A stretch of 64,000 nt of DNA from Roseateles puraquae (lineage in GTDB: Bacteria > Pseudomonadota > Gammaproteobacteria > Burkholderiales > Burkholderiaceae_C). The stretch spans positions 1,485,711-1,549,710 of the forward strand of contig NZ_NISI01000001.1 in the NCBI RefSeq assembly GCF_002205845.1, in the 5' to 3' direction. A program made the position numbers and the translations under genes. Positions 26,872 to 35,598 of this stretch are shown piece by piece (within the stretch, counting starts at the first letter, position 1; every line of letters starts with the position of its first letter). The notes beneath the pieces are model-generated. The model saw nothing but the letters and a program-made list of their open reading frames with translations, was not told the origin of the DNA and ran no database searches.

Positions 26872-28830
26872 CTAGGTCTTGCGTTCCACGGGCAATCGCA
26901 GCGATAGCCTCGTGCCATGGCCGGGCGAGGAATCGATGCGCAGCTTGCCCCCCAGGCGCTGGGCGCGCTTGATCTGGCTCTTCAGGCCGCGGCCGTGCTG
27001 GATGGTCTGCAGGTCAAAGCCGGCCCCGTCGTCCTCGACCCGGATCTCGACATAGTTGCCGTGGTGGCGCGTGACCAGGCGCACGCGGCTGGCGCGGGCA
27101 TGCTTGAGCACGTTGTTGAGCGCCTCTTGCATCAAGCGCAGCACATGCAGCGCATCGGGTGGCTCCAGCCAGGCGAGCGTGGGCAGGTCCTGCACGTCCC
27201 AATCGAGCTTGAGGCCGCCGGTCTGCAGCCGCTTGCCGAGCCGGTATCGCATGGTGGCCAGCAGCGAGACCAGGTCATGGCCGACAGGCTCCAGCGAGTC
27301 GATGACCAGGCGCAGGTCGTCCACACATTCGCGCAGCACCTCCACGCATTGCTCATGCGACATGCTGCCCTGCTCCATGGCCACCAGCGCCGACAGCAGC
27401 GCCGAGCCCAGGCCGTCATGCATGTCGGCCATGATGCGCTGGCGCTCCAGCAGCAGCGCCTGCTGGCGCTCGACCTCACGCAGCTGCGCGTTCTGGGCCT
27501 GCAGCACCGAGACCTGCTCGTCGAGGTCTTCCTGCAGCTGGCTGTTCTCGGCCTTGACCTGCTCCACCGCGCCGACGTAGCGCTGCTGCACCGCATGCAG
27601 GAAGCTGAGCATCACGGCGAGGGTGGCGACCGGCATCAGGAAGAAGTGCTCGGGCCAGGCCCAGCCGGCCAGCACGGCCAGGTCGTGGGCGCCGATCAGG
27701 CCGCCGAAGATGAGGGCCGTGGCCATCACCGTCAGCTCCGATCGACGCTCCCGCCAAGCCACGTAAGTCACCCACGCCGTGCCCACGGCGGCCACGCCCG
27801 CAGTGACGGTGTACTGCAGCACGACCATGTCCCACTGTCGCAACCACAAGGGCATGCTGATCACGCTGACCGCGAGCACGCTGAAGGTCAGCAGCCGCTC
27901 GAGCGCGAGGAAACGCCGGCACGCAAAGCGCATCGCGAACAGCAAGGCCGTCAGCAGCACCCAGCCCATCGACGCATGCGTGGCCCACCAGAACCAGTCC
28001 TGTGCGCCGGGCGAGGCCGGCGGGCTGACGTAGTAGTGCAGATTGCGCACCATCCAGGCGGCAGCGGCGAGGGCAAACAGCGCGTAGATGGCCTCCCCGG
28101 GGCGGCGCAACCACAAGGTCAGCGCGAACAGGCCCAGCACCGCCAGCGTCAGGCTGACCGCTTGGGGCAGCCCTGTCTGGGCACGCACCCGCCATTGCCA
28201 GCGCTTCTCCAGCACGTCCCGCGGGCCCACCCACAGCCGCGACACCACGTGATAGCTGCCCGCAGGCACGGGCAATGCCACGACGAGATCAAGCCCCCGT
28301 TCCCCCGCGCCGGGCAGTGGCAGCCACACCGGCTGCACCCATTGCTCTCGTTCGGCATGCTGGTTGTCGAGCAAGGGCACCCAGCCACGCTCGGTTCGCA
28401 TCAAGACCGCGGCCGACAGGGTCACGAGACGAGGCACGTACAAGGCCAGCGGCTGGTCGCCGCCCGCCGGCACGTGCAGGCGGTACCAGCGCATCTCGTA
28501 GCCTGCATCCTGCCCCACCCGCGCCGCCCCCGGGCGGTGACGCACGTCGGGCAGCTCCACGGCATGCCAGGCGCCCGGGGCTTCGGGCGGCAATTGCGAC
28601 GCGGGCAGATCGAGGTGATCGCCGCCCACGGCGGCATGCCGGCGCAGGGCTGTCCACCAGGATTCCAACTCGGCGCGCGTCCATGAACTCACCGCCATTT
28701 CGGCCGGCGCGGCATCGTCACCGGCCAGGCGCGCACTCGGTTGCGGCAGGCGCTGGGCCGACGCCCCCAGGCAACTGCCCAACAGCACGACCAGCAACCC
28801 AGCACGCAGCCGCCTCACCCAGTCATGCAT
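26872..28830 (-). CDS. 7TMR-DISM sensor histidine kinase (NarL/HisKA_3 type)
   Basis: 652 residues. A signal-like N-terminus (MHDWVRRLRAGLLVVLLGS) leads into a periplasmic beta-rich sensory domain (about 40-205). Seven membrane helices (about 205-400), a coiled coil, HisKA_3 with ADMHDGLGSALLS (phospho-acceptor His471) and HATPase_c (LMQEALNNVLKHA, VEDDGAGFD) follow. Such kinases phosphorylate LuxR/NarL-type regulators; no such regulator gene is next to it. ATG at 28830 is preferred over one ten codons earlier because it opens directly on the basic start of the signal segment. Confidence 0.85.
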   Translation of the reverse strand: MHDWVRRLRAGLLVVLLGSCLGASAQRLPQPSARLAGDDAAPAEMAVSSWTRAELESWWTALRRHAAVGGDHLDLPASQLPPEAPGAWHAVELPDVRHRPGAARVGQDAGYEMRWYRLHVPAGGDQPLALYVPRLVTLSAAVLMRTERGWVPLLDNQHAEREQWVQPVWLPLPGAGERGLDLVVALPVPAGSYHVVSRLWVGPRDVLEKRWQWRVRAQTGLPQAVSLTLAVLGLFALTLWLRRPGEAIYALFALAAAAWMVRNLHYYVSPPASPGAQDWFWWATHASMGWVLLTALLFAMRFACRRFLALERLLTFSVLAVSVISMPLWLRQWDMVVLQYTVTAGVAAVGTAWVTYVAWRERRSELTVMATALIFGGLIGAHDLAVLAGWAWPEHFFLMPVATLAVMLSFLHAVQQRYVGAVEQVKAENSQLQEDLDEQVSVLQAQNAQLREVERQQALLLERQRIMADMHDGLGSALLSALVAMEQGSMSHEQCVEVLRECVDDLRLVIDSLEPVGHDLVSLLATMRYRLGKRLQTGGLKLDWDVQDLPTLAWLEPPDALHVLRLMQEALNNVLKHARASRVRLVTRHHGNYVEIRVEDDGAGFDLQTIQHGRGLKSQIKRAQRLGGKLRIDSSPGHGTRLSLRLPVERKT

Positions 28831-28961
28831 GGCCACGTCGTCCTGCGCATTGCTCCACATCCCTGTCTGCCGTCATGGCTTTTGTCATGGGGCGCGAGCA
28901 TGCCACAGGGGGGTGCCCCGGCCCACCGATGCGTCGCCGCCGGTGCCGCGGCCCTGACCGT

Positions 28962-29525
28962 TCAGCCGATGGCCACCGGCAGGTGGGCCCGCGCCGCCTC
29001 GCGCAGCTCCTGGGCCAAGGCGTCGTCGCCCACCGCGCGGGACAGCAGCAGCGCGCCCACCAGCGTCGACAGCAAAGCCATCGCCTGCGCGCGCCGCTCG
29101 GCGTCGTCGGCGGCAGGCATCTGCGGCGTGAGCCGCTGCACAGCGGCCTGCACGCCGCCGGCGAAGACGTCGCGCACCGCCGGGCCCGCGCGGGCGACGT
29201 CGCCAGCCAGGGCCGCGAGGCCGCAGCCCGCGCCGACCTGCTCGCGGTGCGCGTCAGACAGATAGGCGTTGATCCAGCCCGTCAGGCTGCGGTCCGTTTG
29301 CTGGCGCCACAGCTCGGCCTGCGTCGACAAGGCGCGCGCCAACGCCTGGGCCGCCAGGTCGTCCTTGGACTCGAAATGCCCATAGAAGCCGCCACGCGTC
29401 AGGCCGGCCGCCTGCATGAGCTCATTCAGGCCGATGCCATCGAAGCCACGCTCCCTGAAAAGCTGGGCGGCGTTGTCGAGGATGCGCTCGCGGTTCTGCT
29501 CCGCCTGCGCGCGGCTCACTTTCAT
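28962..29525 (-). CDS. TetR family transcriptional repressor
   Basis: 187 residues with an N-terminal HTH (RERILDNAAQLFRERGFDGI, LMQAAGLTRGGFYGHF) typical of TetR/YxaF-like repressors of oxidoreductase genes, and an all-helical ligand domain. The ATG at 29525 has GGAGA at proper spacing; an earlier in-frame ATG (29543) has none. It is divergent from an SDR gene, with two matching operators in the shared promoter, so it very likely controls that SDR and the following hydrolase and itself. Confidence 0.88.
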   Translation of the reverse strand: MKVSRAQAEQNRERILDNAAQLFRERGFDGIGLNELMQAAGLTRGGFYGHFESKDDLAAQALARALSTQAELWRQQTDRSLTGWINAYLSDAHREQVGAGCGLAALAGDVARAGPAVRDVFAGGVQAAVQRLTPQMPAADDAERRAQAMALLSTLVGALLLSRAVGDDALAQELREAARAHLPVAIG

Positions 29526-29569
29526 CGCGGTCTCCGAGGGCATGTCGTTGAGGGCTTGACGGATTTTAT

Positions 29570-29607
29570 ATGTTGACCGACATTTATTTAATCATGTCGC
29601 CCGACAT
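29570..29607. promoter_or_regulatory. Paired TetR operators in the tetR/SDR divergent promoter
   Basis: Site 1 ATGTTGACCGACAT (29570-29583) and site 2 ATGTCGCCCGACAT (29594-29607) share one 14-base palindromic pattern, ATGTYG-N2-CGACAT. Site 2 extends to a perfect CATGTCG-CC-CGACATG. Their starts are 24 bases apart, and the second lies 27 bases upstream of the SDR ATG. Confidence 0.75.
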
Positions 29608-29634
29608 GAATAAACTTGCCTCAAGGAACTTGTC

Positions 29635-30330
29635 ATGAACCTCTCCCATGCCGTCGTCTTGATCACCGGCGCCAATCGCGGCCTCGGCCGTGCCTTCGCC
29701 GAAGCCGCCCTGGCGGCCGGCGCCGCCAAGGTGTATGCCGCCGCCCGCGACCCCGCCAGCATCGACCTGCCCGGCGTCGTGCCGCTGCGCCTGGACGTGA
29801 CCGATCCGGCCCAGGTGGCCGCGGCAGCCGCCGAATGCCGGGACGTGACCCTGCTGATCAACAACGCCGGCATCCTGCGCGGCGGCAGCCTGCTGGCGAC
29901 CGAAGCCCTGGCGGCTGCGCGCGCCGAACTGGAGACCAACTTCTTCGGCCCTTGGCTGCTGGCCCGCGCGTTCGCTCCGGTGCTGGCAGCCAACGGCGGC
30001 GGTGCGGTGCTGAACGTGCTGTCGGCGCTGAGCTGGGTGAGCTTGCCGGGCTCGGCCACCTACAGCGCGTCCAAGGCCGCGGCCTGGGCCCTGAGCAATG
30101 GGCTGCGGCAGGAACTCCGGGCGCAGGGCACGCAGGTGACCAGCCTGCATGTCGGCTACATGGACACCGACATGGTGCGCGGCGTGGCCGGCCCCAAGGC
30201 GTCGCCGGCCGATGTGGCGCGGCAGGCCCTGCAAGCGCTGGCTGCGGGTGACTTCGAGGTGCTGGCCGACGAAGTCAGCCGCCAGGTCAAGCAGAGCCTG
30301 TCCACCGCCCGGCCGGCCTACGCCGGCTGA
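29635..30330 (+). CDS. SDR family oxidoreductase under TetR control
   Basis: 231-residue classical SDR: TGANRGLG nucleotide motif, NNAG, and YSASK with the catalytic Tyr and Lys. The substrate is unknown. AAGGAA precedes the ATG. The divergent TetR gene and the operators suggest induction by a small-molecule ligand, perhaps the substrate. The alpha/beta hydrolase gene follows 23 bases later. Confidence 0.88.
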   Translation: MNLSHAVVLITGANRGLGRAFAEAALAAGAAKVYAAARDPASIDLPGVVPLRLDVTDPAQVAAAAAECRDVTLLINNAGILRGGSLLATEALAAARAELETNFFGPWLLARAFAPVLAANGGGAVLNVLSALSWVSLPGSATYSASKAAAWALSNGLRQELRAQGTQVTSLHVGYMDTDMVRGVAGPKASPADVARQALQALAAGDFEVLADEVSRQVKQSLSTARPAYAG

Positions 30331-30353
30331 CCCTGGCGCCGAAGGAGCCCACG

Positions 30354-31184
30354 ATGTCTGTTTCCGTCACCTCGGGCCACCCGGCTGATTCGGCCTTGGC
30401 GGCAGATCCTGCCCAGGTCGCAGCCGCCCGCCATGCGTTCTCGTCGCCCGAGCGGGTGCCTCTCACCGCGCAGGAGCAGGCTGCCCTGGCGGGTCACGCC
30501 GAGCCGCCGCTGCGCCACGAAGGACTCAAGCTGGCGCGCTGGACGTTCGGCCAGGGGCCGCGCGTCGTGTTCGTCCATGGCTGGAACAGCCGTGGCGCGC
30601 ATGGGCTGCGTTTCGTTGCGCCGCTGGTCGAGGCGGGGTTCTCGGTCACGCTGTTCGACCTGCCTGGACACGGCGATTCGACGGGCCACGCCTGCAGCGT
30701 CGTGCACGCCGGGCGGGCGCTGCGCGCGTTGTTGGCCGACGCCGGCACGGTGCACGGGGTCATCGGGCATTCGATGGGATCGGCCGCCAGCTTGCTCGCG
30801 TTTGCGCACGGCGGGGCGGTGACACGTAGCGTGCATCTGGCCGGCCCGTCATCACTGACGCCGATGGTCAAAGGCCTGGCGCGAGCCCATGGCCTGGGCC
30901 CGGCCGACGCGGCAGCTTTTGCTGGCTGGGTGGAGGGCTTCATCGGCACGCGCATCGCGCTCGTCGACCTCGACCGGCTGCAGCACGGCCTGGTGCATCC
31001 CGGCCTGATCCTGCACGACCCCGAGGATCGCACCGTGCCCTTCGCCGCGTCCGAGGCGCTGCATGACGCCTGGCCGGCCTCCCAGCTTGAGCGCACCGCC
31101 GGCCTGGGTCACCGACGCCTGCTGGCCGACGCCGCCGTCATCGCACGCAGCGTGGCCTTCATCAGCCAAGGCCGAACGGCCTGA
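30354..31184 (+). CDS. Alpha/beta hydrolase
   Basis: 276 residues with the fold's HGW oxyanion strand (VVFVHGWNSRG), nucleophile elbow GHSMGS, acid in LHDPEDRTVP and the C-terminal His in GLGHRRLL. No signal peptide. AAGGAG lies 9 bases before the ATG. Probably cotranscribed with the upstream SDR; the two could process one ester or ketone substrate (inference). Confidence 0.85.
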   Translation: MSVSVTSGHPADSALAADPAQVAAARHAFSSPERVPLTAQEQAALAGHAEPPLRHEGLKLARWTFGQGPRVVFVHGWNSRGAHGLRFVAPLVEAGFSVTLFDLPGHGDSTGHACSVVHAGRALRALLADAGTVHGVIGHSMGSAASLLAFAHGGAVTRSVHLAGPSSLTPMVKGLARAHGLGPADAAAFAGWVEGFIGTRIALVDLDRLQHGLVHPGLILHDPEDRTVPFAASEALHDAWPASQLERTAGLGHRRLLADAAVIARSVAFISQGRTA

Positions 31185-31189
31185 ACAAC

Positions 31190-31216
31190 AAAAAGGGCGA
31201 ACCTGTCGGTTCGCCC
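31190..31216 (-). terminator. Terminator after ftsZ, shared with the hydrolase gene
   Basis: Perfect 9-bp stem GGGCGAACC (31195-31203)/GGTTCGCCC (31208-31216), loop TGTC, with five T on the minus-strand side. It lies 22 bases past the ftsZ stop and 5 bases past the convergent hydrolase stop. It closes the dcw transcript. Confidence 0.88.
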
Positions 31217-31238
31217 TCTACCGCTGAAGCGGTGACGC

Positions 31239-32477
31239 TCAGTCAGCCTGCTTGCGCAGGAAAGCCGGGATCTCGATCTCGTCCATGCCGTTGGACGACA
31301 GTGCCTCGACCTTGGCGGCCGCGCTGCCCGAACGGCCATGCCGCCACACGCTCGGCACGTTGGCGTTGGCGAAGTCGCCCAGGCCCAGGCCGACATTGGC
31401 CTGCGCGCCGGCCGCCGGAGCGGCCATGGCCACGGCCTGCGTCAGCACGGGCATGCCGTCGGTGCCGTTGCGCACCACCTGCTGGGTCTGCACCACCTGC
31501 AGCGGCGCCTGCTGGCGGGCGCGGCCGGCGGTCAGGCCAGTGGCGATGACGGTCACGCGCAGGGCGTCGCCCAGCGATTCGTCGTAGGCCGTGCCGTAGA
31601 TGATGTGCGCGTCTTCAGAGGCGTAGCGCTTGATGGCGTTCATCGCATTGCGCGACTCGCTCAGCTTGAAGTTGGCGCGGCTCGCGGCGATCAGCACCAA
31701 CACGCCCCGTGCGCCGGACAGATCAATGCCTTCCAGCAGCGGGCAGGCCACGGCGGCTTCGGCGGCCTTGGTGGCGCGATCCGGGCCGGTGGCCTGGGCG
31801 GTGCCCATCATGGCCTTGCCCGGCTCGCTCATCACGGTCTTGACGTCTTCGAAGTCGACGTTGACCAGGCCCGGGATGTGAATGATGTCCGAAATGCCGC
31901 CAACGGCGTTCTTCAGCACGTCATTGGCATGCGCAAAGGCTTGATCTTGAGTGACGTCGTCACCCAGCACGTCGAGCAGCTTGTCGTTCAGCACGACGAT
32001 CAGCGAGTCGACATTGGCTTCGAGTTCGGCCAAGCCAGAGTCGGCCGCCTTGGCGCGACGGCCGCCTTCGAATTCGAACGGCTTGGTGACCACGCCGACC
32101 GTCAGGATGCCCATTTCCTTGGCCACGCGGGCAATCACCGGCGCAGCGCCCGTGCCCGTCCCGCCGCCCATGCCGGCGGTGATGAACAGCATATTGGCGC
32201 CGGCGATGGATTCGCGAATGCGGGATTCGGCTTCCTCGGCGGCGGCCTTGCCCATTTCGGGTTTGGCACCAGCGCCCAGGCCAGTGGAGCCGAGTTGCAG
32301 CAATTGGTCGGCCTTGGAGCGGTTGAGCGCCTGCGCGTCGGTATTTGCGCAGATGAACTCAACGCCTTGAACGCCCTGGGCGATCATGTGGTCGACCGCA
32401 TTGCCGCCGCCACCACCGACCCCGATCACCTTGATTTGGGTGCCTTGGTCAAACTCTTCGATCATCTCGATGGGCAT
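31239..32477 (-). CDS. ftsZ: Cell division GTPase FtsZ
   Basis: 412 residues. IKVIGVGGGGGNAVDHM and the tubulin signature GGGTGTGAAPV bind GTP; the T7 loop is NVDFEDVKTVM. The C-terminal tail ends with the conserved EIEIPAFLRKQAD peptide that binds FtsA and ZipA. A strong AGGAGGT precedes the ATG at 32477. A variable linker rich in Ala, Val and Gln links the core to the tail. Confidence 0.98.
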   Translation of the reverse strand: MPIEMIEEFDQGTQIKVIGVGGGGGNAVDHMIAQGVQGVEFICANTDAQALNRSKADQLLQLGSTGLGAGAKPEMGKAAAEEAESRIRESIAGANMLFITAGMGGGTGTGAAPVIARVAKEMGILTVGVVTKPFEFEGGRRAKAADSGLAELEANVDSLIVVLNDKLLDVLGDDVTQDQAFAHANDVLKNAVGGISDIIHIPGLVNVDFEDVKTVMSEPGKAMMGTAQATGPDRATKAAEAAVACPLLEGIDLSGARGVLVLIAASRANFKLSESRNAMNAIKRYASEDAHIIYGTAYDESLGDALRVTVIATGLTAGRARQQAPLQVVQTQQVVRNGTDGMPVLTQAVAMAAPAAGAQANVGLGLGDFANANVPSVWRHGRSGSAAAKVEALSSNGMDEIEIPAFLRKQAD

Positions 32478-32559
32478 ATCAAACCTCCTACTGCAATTGT
32501 GCCTCGGGCACATGAATGTTGACTAGTTGCTGAAACACTTTTTTCCTGATTTTTAGGGG

Positions 32560-33789
32560 TCAGAAATTCCCCATGAACCAATCCTTGACCCGTCCGAGCA
32601 GGGTTTGCACCGAGCCGGCCTGCTGCGCGGCCTTGAAACCCCGCGTGCGCGACAGCCGCGCCTCTTCCAGCAAGCCCATGACGGTGGCTGAACGCGGGTT
32701 GGCCACCATGTCGTAAAGGGCCCCCGAATAGGTGGGCAGACCGCGGCGGACCGGTTTCAGGAAAATGTCTTCGGCGAGTTCCACCATGCCCGGCATGACC
32801 GCCGAGCCGCCGGTCAGAACGATGCCGGAGGACAACAGTTCCTCATACCCGCTGTCGCGGATGACCTGGTGCACCAGCGAAAAGATTTCCTCCACCCGCG
32901 GCTCGATCACGCCGGCCAGCGCCTGCTTGGACAGCATCCGGGGGCTGCGATCCCCCAGGCCGGGCACTTCGACCTGGTCCGACGGGTCGGCCAGCAGTTG
33001 CTTGGCCACGCCGTATTCGACCTTGATCTCCTCGGCGTCCTTGGTCGGCGTGCGCAGCGCCATCGCGATATCGCTGGTGATCAGGTCGCCGGCAATCGGA
33101 ATGACCGCGGTATGGCGGATGGACCCGCCGGTGAATATCGCGACATCGGTCGTGCCGGCGCCGATATCCACCAGCGCGACCCCCAGATCGCGCTCGTCCG
33201 CCGTCAGGGCCGCATGGCTGGAGGCGCTGGGATTCAAAACCAGCTGATCGACCTCCAGGCCGCAGCGGCGCACGCATTTGACGATGTTTTCAGCCGCACT
33301 CTGGGCACCGGTCACGATATGGACCTTGACCTCCAGGCGGCCACCGCTCATGCCGATGGGTTCCTTGACCTCGTGGCCGTCGATGACAAATTCCTGCGGC
33401 TCGACCAGCAACAGGCGCTGGTCATTCGGAATATTGATGGCCTTGGCGGTTTCGACCACCCGGGTCACATCCACCGGCGTGACCTCCTTGTCACGCACGA
33501 TGACCATGCCGGTGGAGTTCTGGCCGCGGATATGGCTGCCGGTGATCCCCGTGTAAACCCTCGATATTTTGCAGTCAGCCATCATCTCGGCCTCTTTCAA
33601 GGCCTGCTGGATGGACTGCACCGTGGCATCAATATTGACCACCACGCCGCGCTTCAACCCGTTCGACGGGGCCACGCCCAGGCCGGCGATGCGCAATTCG
33701 CCGCCCGGCAAAACCTCGGCCACGACCGCCATGATCTTGGCGGTTCCAATATCCAACCCGACGACCAAATCCTTGTATTCCTTGGCCAT
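32560..33789 (-). CDS. ftsA: Cell division actin-like protein FtsA
   Basis: 409 residues of the actin/Hsp70 fold: VGLDIGTAKIMAVV phosphate-1, LVDIGAGTTDVAIF phosphate-2 and VLTGGSAVMPG adenosine motifs, with the C-terminal amphipathic anchor VKDWFMGNF. FtsA ties FtsZ to the membrane and recruits later division proteins. The next gene on the strand is ftsZ after 82 bases. Confidence 0.98.
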   Translation of the reverse strand: MAKEYKDLVVGLDIGTAKIMAVVAEVLPGGELRIAGLGVAPSNGLKRGVVVNIDATVQSIQQALKEAEMMADCKISRVYTGITGSHIRGQNSTGMVIVRDKEVTPVDVTRVVETAKAINIPNDQRLLLVEPQEFVIDGHEVKEPIGMSGGRLEVKVHIVTGAQSAAENIVKCVRRCGLEVDQLVLNPSASSHAALTADERDLGVALVDIGAGTTDVAIFTGGSIRHTAVIPIAGDLITSDIAMALRTPTKDAEEIKVEYGVAKQLLADPSDQVEVPGLGDRSPRMLSKQALAGVIEPRVEEIFSLVHQVIRDSGYEELLSSGIVLTGGSAVMPGMVELAEDIFLKPVRRGLPTYSGALYDMVANPRSATVMGLLEEARLSRTRGFKAAQQAGSVQTLLGRVKDWFMGNF

Positions 33790-33797
33790 GTCCGTCC

Positions 33798-34625
33798 TCA
33801 GCGTTTTCTATTTACGGGTTTACCCGGAGTTTGTACCGTCACGCCGCGCAGCTTGACCGCGTAACCGTCGGCGTGGCGCAGGTCAGCCGACAGCAGCGGG
33901 CTGCGGTAGGTCGACGTGACCTGCGTGATGGATTGGGCGAAGCGGCCGAAGCGGTCGACGACCTCGGCCTCGGTACCACGCCCGAGTTCGATGACCGGGC
34001 CGCTGCCAAAGGTGACGCGCCAGGAACCGCGTCCCGACAGGTCCAGCCGGTCGATGCTCTCGCCGAGTTTCTCGGCGGCGGGCGACAGTGCGCGCCACAT
34101 CTGGAGCATGAGGCCCGCCGTGCCGGCCGGGCCGGCGAGCACCGGCAGGTCTTCATCCTCGACGTCACCGAGGTTGGCCTGGAAGACTTCGCCGAAAGTG
34201 TTGACCAGCGCGCGCTCCGCCGTGGCCTCGCTGCCGGCATCCGCGCCGTCGACCCGGGCTTCCCAGTAAGCCGCCGGCCGGTGTTCCTCCAGGCTGACCT
34301 TGAGCCGCATCGGCCAGACCCGTTGCAGCTGCGCATGCCGCACCCACGGCACGGCCTCGAAAGCCGCGCGGCCTTCCTTCAGGTTGAGGCTGAGGAAGGA
34401 GCCATGCAGCCGGGGCAACGCATTGGCCCGCAGCGAAGCAACGCTGTTGCGGCTCACATCGCCCTCGACCTGGATCGCACGGAAGTTGAACGTCGGCAGA
34501 CGCACCGCCCACCGCAGCGCGCCCCAGGCGAGCGTCCCCACCAGCGCAGCCAACAGCAGCGCCGACACCGCATTCATCAAGCGGACATCGGGCGGCAGCG
34601 CAGCGGTGGCGGCAGCGGAGTTCAC
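33798..34625 (-). CDS. ftsQ: Cell division protein FtsQ
   Basis: 275 residues from a GTG at 34625, one base after the ddlB stop. A short cytoplasmic segment is followed by one membrane helix (VSALLLAALVGTLAWGALRW), a POTRA domain beginning FNFRAIQVEGDVSRN, and the beta domain. FtsQ links FtsL/FtsB to the divisome in the periplasm. An internal ATG just before the helix would give a 259-residue protein; the GTG fits the overlap style of the cluster better. Confidence 0.93.
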   Translation of the reverse strand: MNSAAATAALPPDVRLMNAVSALLLAALVGTLAWGALRWAVRLPTFNFRAIQVEGDVSRNSVASLRANALPRLHGSFLSLNLKEGRAAFEAVPWVRHAQLQRVWPMRLKVSLEEHRPAAYWEARVDGADAGSEATAERALVNTFGEVFQANLGDVEDEDLPVLAGPAGTAGLMLQMWRALSPAAEKLGESIDRLDLSGRGSWRVTFGSGPVIELGRGTEAEVVDRFGRFAQSITQVTSTYRSPLLSADLRHADGYAVKLRGVTVQTPGKPVNRKR

Positions 34626-34626
34626 G

Positions 34627-35598
34627 TCAGCGGGCGTCCAGTCGGGCCTGGGCCAGCAGCCACAGGCACAGATGGGGGTAGTCCACACCCACGGCCTGCG
34701 CGGCCTTGGGCACCAGCGAGTGCGACGTCATGCCCGGGCTGGTGTTCATCTCCAGCAGGAAGGGCTTCATGTCGGACTTGCGCAGCATCAGGTCGGCCCG
34801 GCCCCAGCCGCGGCAGCCCAGCAGGCGGTAGGCGCGCAGCACGAGTTGCTGGATATCGGCTTCCAGCGCAGCGGGCAGCGTGCCAAACAAGTACTTGGTG
34901 TCGTTGGACACGTACTTGTTCTCGTAGTTGTAGTCGCCCCCTTCGGCACGGATCTCGACCACCGGCAGCGCCACCGCGCCATCGCCCTGCCCCAGCACCG
35001 CGCAGGTGAGCTCCGGCCCCTCGATGCATTGCTCGAACAGCAATTCGTCGTCGAAACCCAGGGCCAGCTCGACGGCGCCCTGCATGTCGGAGTAGCCCAT
35101 GGCCTTGGTGATGCCGATGCTGCTGCCCTCGTGCGGCGGCTTGACCACCACCGGCAGGCCGAGCTCGTCAGGAATCGTGCGGATGCGCTCACGGGTGAGC
35201 TCGGCGCGGTTGAGCACCACGTAGGCCGGCGTGGCCAGGCCCTCGGCGGCCCAGACGCGCTTGGTCATGGTCTTGTCCATGGCCACGCCGGAGGCGGTCA
35301 CGCCGGAGCCGGTGTAGGGAATGCGCAGCCATTCGAGCGCCCCTTGCAGCGTGCCATCTTCACCGCCGCGGCCATGCAGCGCGATGAAGGCACGCTCGAA
35401 GCCTTCGGCGGCCAGCGCCTGCAGCGGCCGCTCGGCCGGGTCAAAGCCGTGGGCATCCACGCCCAGGGACTGGAGTGCCTCCAGCACGCCGGCACCGCTC
35501 ATCAGCGACACCGGGCGCTCGGCGCTCTTGCCGCCGAACAGCACGGCCACCTTGCCGAGCGAGCGAGGATCAATGTTCAGGTCGATAGGCGTCTTCAT
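34627..35598 (-). CDS. ddlB: D-alanine-D-alanine ligase
   Basis: 323-residue ATP-grasp enzyme: VAVLFGGKSAERPVSL N-terminal block, HGRGGEDGTLQG, PVVVKPPHEGSSIG for ATP, and the metal-binding LLEMNTSPGMTSHS. It makes the D-Ala-D-Ala dipeptide used by MurF. The ATG overlaps the murC stop by one base (TGATG). A GTG one codon earlier is possible. Confidence 0.97.
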   Translation of the reverse strand: MKTPIDLNIDPRSLGKVAVLFGGKSAERPVSLMSGAGVLEALQSLGVDAHGFDPAERPLQALAAEGFERAFIALHGRGGEDGTLQGALEWLRIPYTGSGVTASGVAMDKTMTKRVWAAEGLATPAYVVLNRAELTRERIRTIPDELGLPVVVKPPHEGSSIGITKAMGYSDMQGAVELALGFDDELLFEQCIEGPELTCAVLGQGDGAVALPVVEIRAEGGDYNYENKYVSNDTKYLFGTLPAALEADIQQLVLRAYRLLGCRGWGRADLMLRKSDMKPFLLEMNTSPGMTSHSLVPKAAQAVGVDYPHLCLWLLAQARLDAR

